A stretch of DNA of 64,000 nucleotides, taken from the NCBI GenBank assembly GCA_029215795.1, contig JARDYH010000007.1, positions 98,843,263 to 98,907,262 on the forward strand, in the 5' to 3' direction. The stretch comes from Anniella stebbinsi (Eukaryota > Chordata > Lepidosauria > Squamata > Anniellidae). Under the pieces are notes generated by a model that saw only the letters and a program-made list of their open reading frames with translations, had not been told where the DNA came from and did no database searches. Both the position numbers and the translations under genes were made by a program. Below are positions 63,616-64,000 of this stretch, one piece after another (the first letter of the stretch is position 1; every line of letters begins with the position of its first letter).

Positions 63616-63960
63616 ATCCTTAGGCCAATGGGGAGAGGGTCCTTTGACACCTGCACCACTGAAGGCATGTCCACTGTCTGGTCTGCCACTTCAAGGGCCT
63701 TTCTTCCTAGCCTGAAGCCTGTTCAAGCGATTGCACCTTGCCTGCTTTGTGAAGGCTTGACAATGAGCACAATCTGCTACCTCCAAGACAAGCCCTCCCA
63801 GACACAAAGAATGTCTGTCAGTAGGAGGAAGCTTGTGGCCACAGCAGACACACATCTGAAAAGGGGGCCTCAAGGCGATATGCCCTCAGGTGATGGCAGA
63901 GATTGCTAAGAAAATAACAAAGACAACCCCAAAGCATGCAGAAAGAAGAAAGGGCAGAAA
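63616..63960 (-). mobile_element. DIRS-like gag zinc-block fragment
   Basis: Minus-strand codons 63873-63691 read PPFQMCVCCGHKLPPTDRHS, LCLGGLVLEVADCAHCQAFT and KQARCNRLNRLQARKKG. This is the best-preserved of three copies of the zinc block: CxxC, H, C, then C-x-x-C. Other parts of the element are not visible before the window ends. Confidence 0.6.
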
Positions 63961-64000
63961 GAGAACGGCAGAAGAAAATACCACAGCCATTTGTAAAATG

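Noticed and set aside
1..64000. CRISPR array, operons or phage genes
   Set aside because: No spaced direct repeats of CRISPR type; split genes, SINEs and LINEs show nuclear vertebrate DNA.

Overview
The window looks like the intron-rich interior of one vertebrate gene in a squamate-type reptile genome (lizard or snake; a turtle is less likely). This rests on the repeat mixture: CR1-like and L2-like LINEs, R2/R4-like LINE pieces, DIRS-like elements, a Ty1/copia element, hAT- and mariner-like MITEs, and tRNA-derived SINEs, together with canonical GT-AG introns. Nothing prokaryotic is present. The species itself cannot be read from the sequence.

The only host gene I can support is on the + strand: 11 consecutive coding exons between 4507 and 62497 of a tomosyn (syntaxin-binding protein 5 family), closest to STXBP5L. 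All 11 splice in frame with consensus acceptors and donors and give about 607 codons with no stop. They run from the last part of the WD40 region, through the linker, to just before the C-terminal R-SNARE. The gene enters from the left and leaves to the right, so the N-terminal propellers and the SNARE lie outside. The protein is more divergent than I would expect for a reptile STXBP5L ortholog, which raises the possibility of a third tomosyn paralog. The 3' splice site of the 69-nt exon lies in a 62-64-bp tandem duplication that leaves a decoy acceptor upstream.

Region by region. 1-4500: L2 and CR1 fragments in both orientations plus perfect foldbacks. 4.5-9.9 kb: exons 1-2 with a long inverted-repeat element. 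10-16 kb: CR1, L1-like and R4-like debris, a palindromic repeat and CpG-rich MITEs. 16-20.8 kb: exons 3-4, a CR1 ORF1 with an SGNH-esterase-like half, hairpin repeats and a GC-rich block. 21-27.5 kb: L2 pieces with a nested MITE, exon 5, a retroviral-type LTR with a tRNA-Lys-like primer site, a gypsy scrap inside CR1, and exon 6. 28-33.7 kb: exon 7, short MITEs, an R4-like reverse transcriptase interrupted by an 843-bp hAT-like element with a perfect 8-bp target duplication, and an L2 RT. 36.5-38 kb: exons 8-9. 38-46.7 kb: a nearly full-length but broken L2, and DIRS gag, recombinase and terminal foldbacks. 47.9-51.1 kb: exon 10 and a 1.96-kb non-coding retroposon with a 17-bp target duplication. 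51.4-56 kb: a degraded Ty1/copia element on the - strand with a copia-type internal initiator-tRNA-Met primer site. 56-64 kb: inverted modules, a likely solo LTR, SINEs, L2, exon 11 and a DIRS gag remnant.

The mobile elements are almost all broken, and none is predicted to be autonomous from this window. Their role here is as intron filler that can disturb splicing (exon 6), add CpG-rich or promoter-like DNA, and form strong hairpins in the pre-mRNA.
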